Below, piece by piece: positions 8,167 through 17,396 of a stretch of 64,000 nt of DNA. The notes under the pieces are model-generated. The model did no database searches. It saw only the letters and a list, made by a program, of their open reading frames with translations, and was not told where the DNA came from. The stretch lies in contig NZ_OY762229.1 in the NCBI RefSeq assembly GCF_963665355.1, positions 3,906,001-3,970,000 of the forward strand, written 5' to 3'. Origin of the DNA: an uncultured Desulfobacter sp. (GTDB lineage Bacteria > Desulfobacterota > Desulfobacteria > Desulfobacterales > Desulfobacteraceae). A program made the position numbers and the translations under genes. Positions within the stretch are counted from its first letter, which is position 1, and each line of letters opens with the position of its first letter.

Positions 8167-8596
8167 TCCTGCAGGGCGTGATGGGTGGCGTGATGGCCGC
8201 CGGCAGTTGCAGGCCGGCTTTACCCTGATTGAGGTGATGGTATCCATGGCCATTATAGCAACGGTCATGGTGGCATTGTTCCGGATGCAGTCCGGAACCA
8301 TCAATCTTGCCGGAACCGATGATTTCCAGACAATATCCCGGTATCTTGCAGAAAAGGCCCTTGCCCGGATCGAACTGTCCCTGGATGATCCGCCGGTGAA
8401 CGGTGAATTTGGCCAGGCGTTTGAAGGGTATGCATGGCGTTGTGAAGTAACGGATATCAACAGTAATTTTGCCGATATGATGTCGGATCTGGCCGACAGG
8501 GTCGGCACGTTGAAAAAGATTGATCTGACCATAACACGGCAGCAGGGAAACCGCTCCTATCATGTTGAAACATTCAGGTATGCCCCCGGGATCTGA
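8141..8596 (+). CDS. gspI: Type II secretion minor pseudopilin GspI
   Basis: Protein of 151 residues with a 26-residue leader and prepilin signal GFTLIEVMVSMAII, Glu at +5. The body has the GspI features ARYLAEKALARIE-like helix (RYLAEKALARIELSL) and GYAWRCEV. GspI, J and K form the pseudopilus tip. It overlaps the end of gspH by 26 bases, which suggests translational coupling. Confidence 0.9.
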   Translation: MSPMTIVYDPAGRDGWRDGRRQLQAGFTLIEVMVSMAIIATVMVALFRMQSGTINLAGTDDFQTISRYLAEKALARIELSLDDPPVNGEFGQAFEGYAWRCEVTDINSNFADMMSDLADRVGTLKKIDLTITRQQGNRSYHVETFRYAPGI

Positions 8597-9272
8597 CCGC
8601 CGGAACAGCGGCTTTACGCTGGTGGAAGTGATGGTGACCATTGTTATTTTTTCATTTGTTATGGTCATGTTATTTTCATCGTTTGATTCATTCATATCCA
8701 CGGGGCAGTCCATTGCGGACGGTGTTGATAATAATGAGCGGGCAAGGGATGTATTCAGAAGAATTGTTGATGATCTGACCAGCATATACGTGCCGGAAGC
8801 CAGAATAGCAAGTATCCAAAAAAGTGCTGATGGCCAGGAAGATGATCCTTTCCAGATGATCGGCGGTCAGGCCAGTGTCGGTGGCCAGACGTTTTCCACC
8901 CTTGAATTTGCCTGTCTGGCGGGACTTCAAACCGGCCGTAGCAGGCCTGCCGGAGTGGTGCGTGTCATCTATTACGTTCGAAAAAACAGCAGGGATCTGT
9001 TTGATCTGTGCCGGTCTGAGCATCCCGTTGGCAGTGACAGGAATACCGATCCCTGTAAAGATCCGGTCCTTGCGGAAAATATTACAGGATTCACCATTGA
9101 TTTTATTGACGCCAAGTCCGATGAATACCAGCAGTGGGATGCCGATAAAGACAATGCCCCCATATCCCTTCCCCGTGTTCTGAACATCGGGGTGACCCTG
9201 AAAAGTGAAAATAAAGAAAAAAGGTATGAAACCGCCGTGGTTTTGCCTGTACTGGAGCAGACCAATGGATAA
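8562..9272 (+). CDS. gspJ: Type II secretion minor pseudopilin GspJ
   Basis: Protein of 236 residues; the leader ends at Gly17, then FTLVEVMVTIVIFSFVMVML with Glu at +5. The remaining region is compatible with GspJ (ADGVDNNERARDVFRRIVDDL, then a beta-rich domain with a Cys-containing insertion DLCRSEHPVGS...DPC). It overlaps gspI by 35 bases in the tightly packed tip-protein block. Confidence 0.9.
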   Translation: MLKHSGMPPGSDRRNSGFTLVEVMVTIVIFSFVMVMLFSSFDSFISTGQSIADGVDNNERARDVFRRIVDDLTSIYVPEARIASIQKSADGQEDDPFQMIGGQASVGGQTFSTLEFACLAGLQTGRSRPAGVVRVIYYVRKNSRDLFDLCRSEHPVGSDRNTDPCKDPVLAENITGFTIDFIDAKSDEYQQWDADKDNAPISLPRVLNIGVTLKSENKEKRYETAVVLPVLEQTNG

Positions 9273-10392
9273 TATAGACGGCAATCCAATTTTCAACAAT
9301 CAAAAAGGCGTGGCCCTGATCGCCACCATTGCCGTGATTGCCATCCTCTGTGTGGTGGCTTTGGAGGCCGGGCGGCTTGCAAAGCAGGCAGCGTCAGGAA
9401 CCATTGCCGAAAACGATATGTTTGCAGCCCGGGAAATGGCCATGTCCGGGATCCATCTGGCCATGATGATTCTGGCCGTGGACGGGGCAGACAACCAAAT
9501 TGATTCCATCCAGGAAGCCTGGGCTGACCCGGAAAAGATCGCCCTGGCCCTTGCAGCCATGGGCTTAAATCCCGGGAATGTATCACTGAAAATTTGTGAT
9601 GAAATGGGAAAACTGCAGTTAAATGCATTGCTCAAACAATTTCCCGGAAATGATCCCAATGATGATCAAATGGTAATACTGGAGCGGTTTTTGACCCTGG
9701 CAGCTCCGGAAGACAAGCCCGAAGGGGCCGGCGACACTGCTGAAATTGTTAATTCGCTCAAGGACTGGCTTGATTCAAGGGACGATGATGCCATAACAGG
9801 GTTGACAGGGGCCGAGTCAAACTATTATGAATCTTTGGATTTACCTTATTCTTGCGCCAATGGCCCCCTGAGACATATTAGTGAACTGTTTCTTGTGAAA
9901 GGGGTTGTTGACGGATTTTTATCCCCGTCATATATCAGTCCGGGAAAGGATGAACCAAGCCCGGCAGAGGCAAAGCAGATGTTTACCGTATACGGCCTTT
10001 CAGATGACAAGAGCTCCGAAGAGAACAGATTCTCATTTTCAGGCCGGGTCAATATCAATACGGCTCCTGTGGCTGTGCTTGCAGCGCTTCTGCCCGAAGG
10101 CCGGGACGGGAATGCCGTGGATCTTGCCGATTATCGGTCTGAAAAGGCAGACCTGGGCATGGAATATACCCATACCCTTGAACCTGGATGGTTTGAGGAT
10201 GTCATTGCCCTAAGTGATGACGAAAAAACGGCGTTTGAAAAGGTGATTACCTATTCCAGCACTATCTTTACAGCAGAGTGTACTGCCAGAAAAAACGGCT
10301 CCCAGGTGACCTTGCACGCTGTAATTAAACGGGGAAAGCAGGATCTGACAGGCAAATGGTCCTGCCGGATTCTTCAAATGGAAAGAGGATAG
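9265..10392 (+). CDS. gspK: Type II secretion minor pseudopilin GspK
   Basis: About 375 residues. The start at ATG 9265, preceded by GGAGCAG and overlapping gspJ by 8 bases, is better than the upstream in-frame ATG 9205 buried in gspJ. The N terminus KGVALIATIAVIAIL is a prepilin-type segment without Glu at +5, as is usual for GspK. The large domain includes LKDWLDSRDDDAITG and GRVNINTAPVAVLAALLP, the helix-hairpin motif of GspK (T2SSK). It caps the pseudopilus. Confidence 0.93.
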   Translation: MDNIDGNPIFNNQKGVALIATIAVIAILCVVALEAGRLAKQAASGTIAENDMFAAREMAMSGIHLAMMILAVDGADNQIDSIQEAWADPEKIALALAAMGLNPGNVSLKICDEMGKLQLNALLKQFPGNDPNDDQMVILERFLTLAAPEDKPEGAGDTAEIVNSLKDWLDSRDDDAITGLTGAESNYYESLDLPYSCANGPLRHISELFLVKGVVDGFLSPSYISPGKDEPSPAEAKQMFTVYGLSDDKSSEENRFSFSGRVNINTAPVAVLAALLPEGRDGNAVDLADYRSEKADLGMEYTHTLEPGWFEDVIALSDDEKTAFEKVITYSSTIFTAECTARKNGSQVTLHAVIKRGKQDLTGKWSCRILQMERG

Positions 10393-10396
10393 ACTA

Positions 10397-11884
10397 TTGG
10401 CCGACCCCCTTTTGATCATTCGTGAAAATTGTACAGGAATTGATGCCTGGCTGGTGGAGGGGCAGAAAAAATCCCATACGGTGCAGGCTTTGGCCCGTGT
10501 GTCCTACCAGGATTTTGAAACCAGCGATGTGGCCGTTGGGGAGGATCTGTCCCTGTTTGACAGGGGGCTTGCCTCTGTTGTCCAGGCCATGGCTCCGGTG
10601 ATAAAAAAGGACCTTGCCCTTCAGACCATCCTCCTTTTGCCGGCCAGCCGGTTTTATTTTCGAAATATCAGCTTGCCCTTTACATCCCGGTCAAAAATTC
10701 GACAGGTTTTACCCATGGAACTTGCAACCAGTTTCCCAAAGGAGCTGGGACCTGTGGTGACGGATTTTTTTCAATATGAGCTCAAAGGCCAACACGCGGC
10801 CCCCCTGGTATTTTCCGGATCCATTGAAGACGAGATCCTTGGGGCCTACCATAAAAGCCTGGTATCTGCCGGGCTTAAGCCCGCGGCAATTTCGCCCGGG
10901 CCCCTGGCCATGGCGGCCTCTTTTCTTAACCGGAATAAAGAAAAGAGAAATTTTATTTTTCTGGATATGGACGGATGTGAGATGGCGTTGACCCTGGTGG
11001 CCCAGGCTCATGTCGTTCAGGTGCGCACCCTTGCCGGGGACGCGTCGCCTCACCTGGTGAACCAGACCATCAGGCAGATGGTTTTGGGGTTCTGGCAGCG
11101 TTTCAGCGTAACGGATTCCTTTGATATCTGTGTTTGCGGAAAGCTTGACGAACCGGCCCGAACACAGATGCACGGGGCTCTTGCAGATATTTTTCAATTC
11201 CAGTCTGACTTTACGCGTCAGGACCCCGACGCCCAGAATTTTGAGGATCAAAACCTGCCGGAATCACAACCCGGTCCGGTTTTTGTGGATTTATCCCAGA
11301 CTCTTTCTCAGATCTCTCTGGACTCTGGGCTGTTGAACATGTGCCAGGGAAAATATAGCTCAGATTCATTTATCCGGACCTATGCCAGATATATCATAAG
11401 CTGCTGTACCCTGGCCCTGATTTCCTTTATTCTGCTTATGGTCAATGTTCACATGGACATATCACGGCTTGAAAAAGAAGTTGAGCTCAGAAATCAGGCC
11501 ATGATCGATATCTATAAAAGAACATTCCCGGATAAAAAAATCGGATCCATTGATCCTTTGCTGCTCATGCAGGCCAGTGTGGGAGAGCTTACCCGTGGCG
11601 GCTCGGGTGATGCCGAGGCAGAAACATTGAGCCATATCCAGGCCGGCAATATTCTTCTTGAGCTCTCCCTTTGTATCCCGGCAACCGTGGATATCCAGGT
11701 GGACCGGCTGATGCTGGATAAGGATCGGATGATTCTGTCCGGATCTGCGGATAATTATAATACCATTGACCAGGTCAAGGGATTTATTGAAAAGTCGCCG
11801 TTTTTCAAAAAGGTGAATATCGGCAGTGCTGTGGCAGGAAAGGGCGGCAAACGTATAGACTTTAAATTTATCATAGAGACCTGA
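10397..11884 (+). CDS. gspL: Type II secretion inner-membrane platform protein GspL
   Basis: Protein of 495 residues, TTG start at 10397 with GAAAGAGG upstream. There is an actin-like cytoplasmic domain (about 1-320), one membrane helix (about 332-350, IISCCTLALISFILLMVN), then a periplasmic ferredoxin-like domain. GspL recruits the GspE ATPase and pairs with GspM. It lies 4 bases after gspK and 2 bases before gspM. Confidence 0.9.
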   Translation: MADPLLIIRENCTGIDAWLVEGQKKSHTVQALARVSYQDFETSDVAVGEDLSLFDRGLASVVQAMAPVIKKDLALQTILLLPASRFYFRNISLPFTSRSKIRQVLPMELATSFPKELGPVVTDFFQYELKGQHAAPLVFSGSIEDEILGAYHKSLVSAGLKPAAISPGPLAMAASFLNRNKEKRNFIFLDMDGCEMALTLVAQAHVVQVRTLAGDASPHLVNQTIRQMVLGFWQRFSVTDSFDICVCGKLDEPARTQMHGALADIFQFQSDFTRQDPDAQNFEDQNLPESQPGPVFVDLSQTLSQISLDSGLLNMCQGKYSSDSFIRTYARYIISCCTLALISFILLMVNVHMDISRLEKEVELRNQAMIDIYKRTFPDKKIGSIDPLLLMQASVGELTRGGSGDAEAETLSHIQAGNILLELSLCIPATVDIQVDRLMLDKDRMILSGSADNYNTIDQVKGFIEKSPFFKKVNIGSAVAGKGGKRIDFKFIIET

Positions 11885-11886
11885 TT

Positions 11887-12435
11887 ATGCTTGAGTTATC
11901 AAAACGGGATAAGAAATTTATAATCGCAGGCACTGTATTTCTTGTGCTGTTCAGCCTGGCCTGGTTTGTTTATCTGCCGGCCGTGGACAGGCGGGCAATG
12001 CTTGAAAAAAAGGTGGCGTCAAAATCCCGGGATCTTGGGCGTATGAAAGACTTTGAACTGACTTGCCGGAAATATGCAAGAAGTTTTGATCTGGAAAAGG
12101 AAGTTCTTAACAAAAGAGGCGCCCAATTTACTTTGTTTTCCTTTCTTGAGTCCCTGTCATCCAAGAGTCTTGTGAAAAAAAATGTGGCTTACATGAAACC
12201 ATTTTCCCAGGATATGGAAAACAGCGATTACAAATTGTCCCGGGTAACGGTCAAACTGACCCAGGTATATCTGGAAGGTCTGGTGGATTTCCTTGTCAGA
12301 ATTGAAACGTCACCCCATGGTGTGTCTGTCATCTCCCTGGCCCTGACAAAGTCCGGTGACAAGGGCCAGTTTCTGGATGCCGTCATTGAAACCCAGACCC
12401 TTGCGTTGAAAGATGAAAAAGAAAATAGATCATAA
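11887..12435 (+). CDS. gspM: Type II secretion platform protein GspM
   Basis: Protein of 182 residues with a short cytoplasmic tail, one membrane helix (about 12-31), a coiled region and a small periplasmic domain, as in GspM. Sequence identity in this family is low, and the call rests on topology, size and position directly after gspL and before gspD. Confidence 0.8.
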   Translation: MLELSKRDKKFIIAGTVFLVLFSLAWFVYLPAVDRRAMLEKKVASKSRDLGRMKDFELTCRKYARSFDLEKEVLNKRGAQFTLFSFLESLSSKSLVKKNVAYMKPFSQDMENSDYKLSRVTVKLTQVYLEGLVDFLVRIETSPHGVSVISLALTKSGDKGQFLDAVIETQTLALKDEKENRS

Positions 12436-12452
12436 GGCCTGTTGTCTGCTTT

Positions 12453-12473
12453 ATCGGCTATGGATATGCCGAT
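12453..12473 (+). other. Small hairpin before gspD ribosome site
   Basis: ATCGGC (12453-12458) and GCCGAT (12468-12473) form a perfect 6-bp stem with a 9-base loop, ending 10 bases before AAAGGAG of gspD. It could tune translation of the secretin relative to gspM. Function is inferred from position only. Confidence 0.35.
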
Positions 12474-12495
12474 GAACAACCAAAGGAGAATATGT

Positions 12496-14460
12496 ATGTT
12501 GCAGGACCGCAGTACCGCTTTCACAATGAAACATATTTTTTTAATCTTCATGGTGCTGGCCCTGGTGGGGCTTTATCCGGTGCAGGCGGCACAGAATCAG
12601 GATTCATCACGGTATGTGTCCATGGATTTCAATGATGTTGACATCGGGGTGTTCATCAAATTCATCAGCAAACTGACCCAGAAAAATTTTGTGGTGGACA
12701 CCAGGGTGAAGGGAAAGGTGACCATTATCTCTCCTGAAAAAATATCCGTGGATGAAGCGTACAAGGTTTTTGAGTCGGTTCTGGATATATACGGGTTTGC
12801 CACGGTTGAGGTCGGAAGCGTCACCAAAATCATTCCCACGGCAGATGCCCGGGGCGACAATGTGGACACCCGTGTGGCAAGGCCTGTGGAACAGACATCG
12901 GATAAACTGGTGACACGCCTCATCCCTTTGACCTACGCAAGTTCCGAGGAGCTCAAATCTCTTTTAACCCCCATGCTGGCCAAGGGCAGCATCCTTTTAT
13001 CCCATGCCGACTCAAATATGCTCATTGTCACAGCCACCCTGGCCAGTATTGAGCGTTTGCTCAAGCTGATCAAAACCATTGATGTGGAAGGAGTGGGGCG
13101 TAAAATTACCATTTTGCCCATCAAATACGCAGATGCTGAAAAAATGGTCACCAATCTGACTAAAATTTATTCGGCAAAGACAAAAAACACGCCAAGAAAG
13201 AAAAAAAGCAGTACCGACCTTTCTGTGGAGATGGTGGCAGATGAACGCACCAATTCCGTTATCCTTCTGGCCACTGAACAGGAAAGCGCTCAGATTACGG
13301 CACTTGTGGAGGCTTTGGACAAAGAGGTGCCCAAAGGGGAAGAAAAGATCCGGGTCTACTATCTTGAGCATGCCACTGCCGAGGACCTGGCCACCGTACT
13401 CCAGGAAATTCCGGAAAAGGGCAGCAGTGATTCAAAAAAGGAAGGCCAGAAAAAGGCGCCTCTTTTATCCGACGACATCAAGATCACTGCAGACAAGGCC
13501 ACCAATTCCCTGATTATTATAGCGGATAAAGATGATTATCCCGTTCTGGAAGAGGTGATCAAAAAATTGGATGTGCCAAGATCCATGGTCTACATTGAGT
13601 GCCTGATCATGGAGATGAACGCAGACCGGTCCCTTAATTTGGGTATGGAATGGCAGGCGGCCGGGGCGATCCACAATGACTCCAATGTCACCTTTGGCGG
13701 ATTCGGCACCACCTCTTCGGATAAAGGCGGCCTGGCTTCTGTGGCGTCAGGGGTGCTGCCCAGCGGATTTTCCATGGGGATCATCGGCGAGACCCTTAAA
13801 ATAGGCGGGGTGACTCTGCCGTCATATCAGGCCATTCTTGAGGCATACAAGAAAGATTCAGATGTGAAGATTTTGTCCACACCCCAGCTTTTGACCACGG
13901 AAAATGAGGAAGCCACCATCACCATCGGCAAAAATGTACCCTACCAGACCCGGGGCGGTACCGACGACTCTTCCACCACCACCTATAATGCGTACGAATA
14001 CAAGGACGTGGGCATTACCCTGAAAATTACCCCGTCCATCAGCCAGGACCGGCTGGTCCGGCTGGCGTTCTATCAGGAAGTGACCAAACTGGACACCGCA
14101 AACACCACCACCTCTACGGACCGGCCCACCACCCTGAAACGGGAGCTTGAAACCACCATTATTGTGGAAGATCGTAACACCGTTGTGATTGGCGGCCTCA
14201 TTGACGAAAGTCTGAGCAAGGAGGTGGGCAAAGTGCCGTGCCTGGGTGATATCCCTTTACTGGGTAATCTTTTTAAAAGCCAGTCCTCGGGCAGTGAAAA
14301 AACAAACCTTTTTATTTTTCTGACCCCCAGGGTGGTTAAAAATACCCTGGAGGCCAAAGAGATTTATAAAGAGAAAAAGGATACGATGGACAAACTTCAT
14401 AAACAGGAGATCAAGCTCTACGATGAAGATGCGCCTGTTAAAAGTATGCTTTTGAATTGA
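12496..14460 (+). CDS. gspD: Type II secretion secretin GspD
   Basis: About 654 residues. ATG 12496 is preferred because AAAGGAG lies 7 bases upstream. A signal peptide ends near VQA; then come N0 (MDFNDVDIGVFIKFISKLTQKNFVVD), three N-repeat domains (LIPLTYASSEELKSLLTPML; ILPIKYADAEKMVTNL; VYYLEHATAEDLATVLQEI) and the secretin core with VPYQTRGG, KDVGITLKITPSI and VVIGGLIDE. It forms the outer-membrane channel. Placement after gspM and before gspE, rather than after gspC, is atypical; gspC is not in the window. Confidence 0.97.
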   Translation: MLQDRSTAFTMKHIFLIFMVLALVGLYPVQAAQNQDSSRYVSMDFNDVDIGVFIKFISKLTQKNFVVDTRVKGKVTIISPEKISVDEAYKVFESVLDIYGFATVEVGSVTKIIPTADARGDNVDTRVARPVEQTSDKLVTRLIPLTYASSEELKSLLTPMLAKGSILLSHADSNMLIVTATLASIERLLKLIKTIDVEGVGRKITILPIKYADAEKMVTNLTKIYSAKTKNTPRKKKSSTDLSVEMVADERTNSVILLATEQESAQITALVEALDKEVPKGEEKIRVYYLEHATAEDLATVLQEIPEKGSSDSKKEGQKKAPLLSDDIKITADKATNSLIIIADKDDYPVLEEVIKKLDVPRSMVYIECLIMEMNADRSLNLGMEWQAAGAIHNDSNVTFGGFGTTSSDKGGLASVASGVLPSGFSMGIIGETLKIGGVTLPSYQAILEAYKKDSDVKILSTPQLLTTENEEATITIGKNVPYQTRGGTDDSSTTTYNAYEYKDVGITLKITPSISQDRLVRLAFYQEVTKLDTANTTTSTDRPTTLKRELETTIIVEDRNTVVIGGLIDESLSKEVGKVPCLGDIPLLGNLFKSQSSGSEKTNLFIFLTPRVVKNTLEAKEIYKEKKDTMDKLHKQEIKLYDEDAPVKSMLLN

Positions 14461-14461
14461 T

Positions 14462-16162
14462 ATGGAAAAATTAATCCAGCAGTTTGTAGATCATCTTGCC
14501 ACGTTTGTGACCCTGGATCGTGACCAAAGGGAAAAAATCAAGGCGGCCTGTGCCAAGGATCCGGCCCGGATGGGGGAATTGGCCTGGGAGACCAAACTTG
14601 TCTCCGAATCCCAGGTATTGAAAGCTCTCGGGGCGATTTACGGCATTTCCTTTCTTGATGATGCCTCCTTATTGAATCCGGATCTGTCCGTTTCCGGAAC
14701 CCTTGCCAGAAAGTTTTTGAAAAGACATCTGATTGTTCCGCTCAAACCCGAGAATAAAAGTCCGGTCATTGCCCTGAATGATCCATCGGATCTGAGCTAT
14801 GCGGACGAAGTGGCCATGCATGCAGGCTTTGGGGATTATACCCTGGCCTTGGCCCCAAGAGCCCAGATTCTAAGTGCCGTCAACATGATTTATGATCAGG
14901 GTGGTCACAATGTCCAGAAAATTATGGACGACATGGAAGATGACGAATTTCTCCAGATTGAAGACATTGAGCAGACCGCAGACCTTTTGGATGACACCAG
15001 CGATGCCCCGGTCATCCGCCTGGTCAACCAGATGATCTCCCAGTCGGTCAAGGCGGGGGCCAGTGATATTCACATAGAACCGTTCCAGGATGAACTCGTT
15101 GTCCGGTACCGCATTGACGGCATACTTTATCCCATGATGACCCCGTCCAAGATGTTCCAGTCCAGCCTGATTTCCAGGGTGAAGGTCATGGCCAAGATGA
15201 ACATTGCTGAAAAGCGGATTCCCCAGGACGGCCGGGCTCAGGTCCGGCTGGGAAACCAGGAAATCGACATGCGGATTTCCACCGTGCCCACCAATTTCGG
15301 CGAGCGCCTTGTTATCCGGCTGTTGAATAAATCAGGGTATTTCATGCAGATTTCCGAATTCGGCCTGTCCCGGGAAAATGAGCGAAAGCTGCATGATATT
15401 TTCCGGCAGAACCACGGGATTGTTCTGGTTACAGGCCCCACGGGCAGCGGAAAAACCACCACCCTTTATGCGGGGCTGTCTGAGATCAACACCCCGGACC
15501 GGTCGATTATCACGGTTGAGGACCCGGTGGAGTATAATTTGAAAGGCGTGGGCCAGATCCAGGTCAACCAGAAAACAGGCCTGACATTTGCCCGGGGACT
15601 TCGGTCCATTGTGCGCCAGGACCCGGATGTCATTCTCATTGGAGAGATCCGGGACATTGAAACGGCTGAAATCGCGATTCAGTCCGCTTTGACCGGGCAT
15701 CTGGTTTTTTCCACCCTGCACACCAATGACGCCCCCGGTGCGGTGACCCGTCTGGTGGATCTGGGCGTGGAGCCCTACCTGATCACCTCGTCGGTGAATC
15801 ATGTGATTGCCCAGCGCCTTGTCAGGATCCTGTGCCCCCATTGCCGTGAGGAATTTACCCTGTCCAGTGCGGATCTTAGCAGTTTTAACAGTGTTAACAG
15901 CCTTGTCCCGGGGCAGAAGGTGTTCAGGCCCAAAGGCTGTGACAAATGCTTTAACACAGGGTATCTGGGGCGTCAGGCCATCATGGAGATTCTGCCTTTG
16001 GATGAACAGTTGAAATCTTTGATCCTGAAAACCTCCGATGCCAACCAGATCAAAGATGCTGCGGTAAAAAAAGGAATGAAAACCCTGCGAAGCGACGGGC
16101 TAGGCAAGGTGGCCCAGGGCATCACGTCTCTTCGGGAGGTGTTGCGCGTCACCCAGGAATAG
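14462..16162 (+). CDS. gspE: Type II secretion ATPase GspE
   Basis: Protein of 566 residues. An N-terminal GspE_N domain (about 1-150) is followed by the ATPase: Walker A GPTGSGKTT (325-333), Asp box ITVEDPVEYN, Walker B ILIGEIRD, His box SALTGHLVFSTLHTND, and a four-cysteine zinc site (CPHC...CDKC). It powers pseudopilus assembly and docks on GspL. It starts 1 base after gspD stops and is the last gene of the operon; the expected gspF is 3 kb away on the other strand. Confidence 0.97.
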   Translation: MEKLIQQFVDHLATFVTLDRDQREKIKAACAKDPARMGELAWETKLVSESQVLKALGAIYGISFLDDASLLNPDLSVSGTLARKFLKRHLIVPLKPENKSPVIALNDPSDLSYADEVAMHAGFGDYTLALAPRAQILSAVNMIYDQGGHNVQKIMDDMEDDEFLQIEDIEQTADLLDDTSDAPVIRLVNQMISQSVKAGASDIHIEPFQDELVVRYRIDGILYPMMTPSKMFQSSLISRVKVMAKMNIAEKRIPQDGRAQVRLGNQEIDMRISTVPTNFGERLVIRLLNKSGYFMQISEFGLSRENERKLHDIFRQNHGIVLVTGPTGSGKTTTLYAGLSEINTPDRSIITVEDPVEYNLKGVGQIQVNQKTGLTFARGLRSIVRQDPDVILIGEIRDIETAEIAIQSALTGHLVFSTLHTNDAPGAVTRLVDLGVEPYLITSSVNHVIAQRLVRILCPHCREEFTLSSADLSSFNSVNSLVPGQKVFRPKGCDKCFNTGYLGRQAIMEILPLDEQLKSLILKTSDANQIKDAAVKKGMKTLRSDGLGKVAQGITSLREVLRVTQE

Positions 16163-16164
16163 GG

Positions 16165-17352
16165 CTATACCACCTGTCCGGCGGCCCAGGCCGAAGACCA
16201 GGCCCACTGGAAATTATATCCGCCCAGCCAGCCTGTGACATCCAGGACTTCTCCGATGGCGTACAGTCCCGGAACATCCCTGGATTCCATTGTTTTTGAA
16301 GAGACTCTGCGGCAGTCAATGCCACCCACCGTCACCTCGGCTGTTCTGTAACCCTCTGTGCCGCCGGGCTGGATTTTCCAGGCATGGATTGCGTCTGCAA
16401 CGTGGCTGAGCCTTTGGCCCTGGATGGCATTCAGGGGGCTGTCCAGCAGTTTGTCGTCCAGGCGTGCCTGGACAAGGCGTTTGGGGAGCCGTTGGGTCAA
16501 AAAGGATTTCAGATGGCGCTTGGGGTGGATTTTTTGTTCGGTTAACAGCTGTTCTGATATGTCCTTATCCGGGAAAAGGTTTATGGTCAGCACGGTTCCG
16601 GGCTGCCAGCAGGATGAGATCTGCAGGATTACAGGTCCGCTCAGCCCTCGGTGGGTGAACAGCAGCTGTTCTTTAAAAGAAACGGACCCGCTATGCACAC
16701 TGGCGGTCACTGAAATTCCGGCCAAAGGCGCCAAGGCCTTTTTATCTTCGGGCTGAAGCGTCAGGGGAACAAGGCCGGGTTTTGGCGGCACCACCGGGAT
16801 GCCGAACTGCTCTGCGATCTTGTATCCGAAGGGTGTCGCTCCGGCTGCGGGAATGGATACCCCGCCTGTGGCAATGACCAGGGATGAGGTGTCTATGCAT
16901 CCTTGGGTTGTGCGAACCCGAAAACCCTGGCCGGAATCAGCCCTGTCAATACCGTTGACACAAGTGTTTAACCTTAGGCTGACCTTGGCGTGTTCACACT
17001 CTGTCAGCAGCATGGCAAGGATCTCTTTGGCACTTCCCGTGCAGAACAGCTGCCCGTGTTCCCGTTCACTGAAACTGATGTTGTGGCGCCTGACAAGATC
17101 TATAAAATCCTGGGGGCGGAACCGGCTCAAGGCGGATTTTACAAAGTGCGGGTTGGATGAAATATAGTTTTGTGCACTGGCCCGGCGGTTTGTAAAATTA
17201 CACCGGCCGCCGCCGGACATCAGAATCTTGCGTCCGGGTTTGGCGCCGTGGTCCAGGACCATTACGCGTCTTCCCCTTAAACCGGCCTGGGCCGCACACA
17301 TCAGCCCTGAGGCGCCCGCCCCGATAATCACCACATCGTATCTGGTTTTCAT
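16165..17352 (-). CDS. BaiN/RdsA-family NAD(P)/FAD-dependent oxidoreductase
   Basis: Protein of 395 residues. The N-terminal FAD-binding Rossmann motif is VVIIGAGASGLMCAAQAG, followed by GRKILMSGGGRCNFTN, the hallmark of the HI0933/YhiN (BaiN) family, and a C-terminal GGYNFQWAWSSAWAAGQ that closes the FAD site. The substrate is not known for this branch. It converges with gspE, 2 bases apart. Confidence 0.88.
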   Translation of the reverse strand: MKTRYDVVIIGAGASGLMCAAQAGLRGRRVMVLDHGAKPGRKILMSGGGRCNFTNRRASAQNYISSNPHFVKSALSRFRPQDFIDLVRRHNISFSEREHGQLFCTGSAKEILAMLLTECEHAKVSLRLNTCVNGIDRADSGQGFRVRTTQGCIDTSSLVIATGGVSIPAAGATPFGYKIAEQFGIPVVPPKPGLVPLTLQPEDKKALAPLAGISVTASVHSGSVSFKEQLLFTHRGLSGPVILQISSCWQPGTVLTINLFPDKDISEQLLTEQKIHPKRHLKSFLTQRLPKRLVQARLDDKLLDSPLNAIQGQRLSHVADAIHAWKIQPGGTEGYRTAEVTVGGIDCRRVSSKTMESRDVPGLYAIGEVLDVTGWLGGYNFQWAWSSAWAAGQVV

Positions 17353-17396
17353 ACTGTTTTCGTGCCGAACCGTTTCATTCTGGTCGCTTCCAGGGT

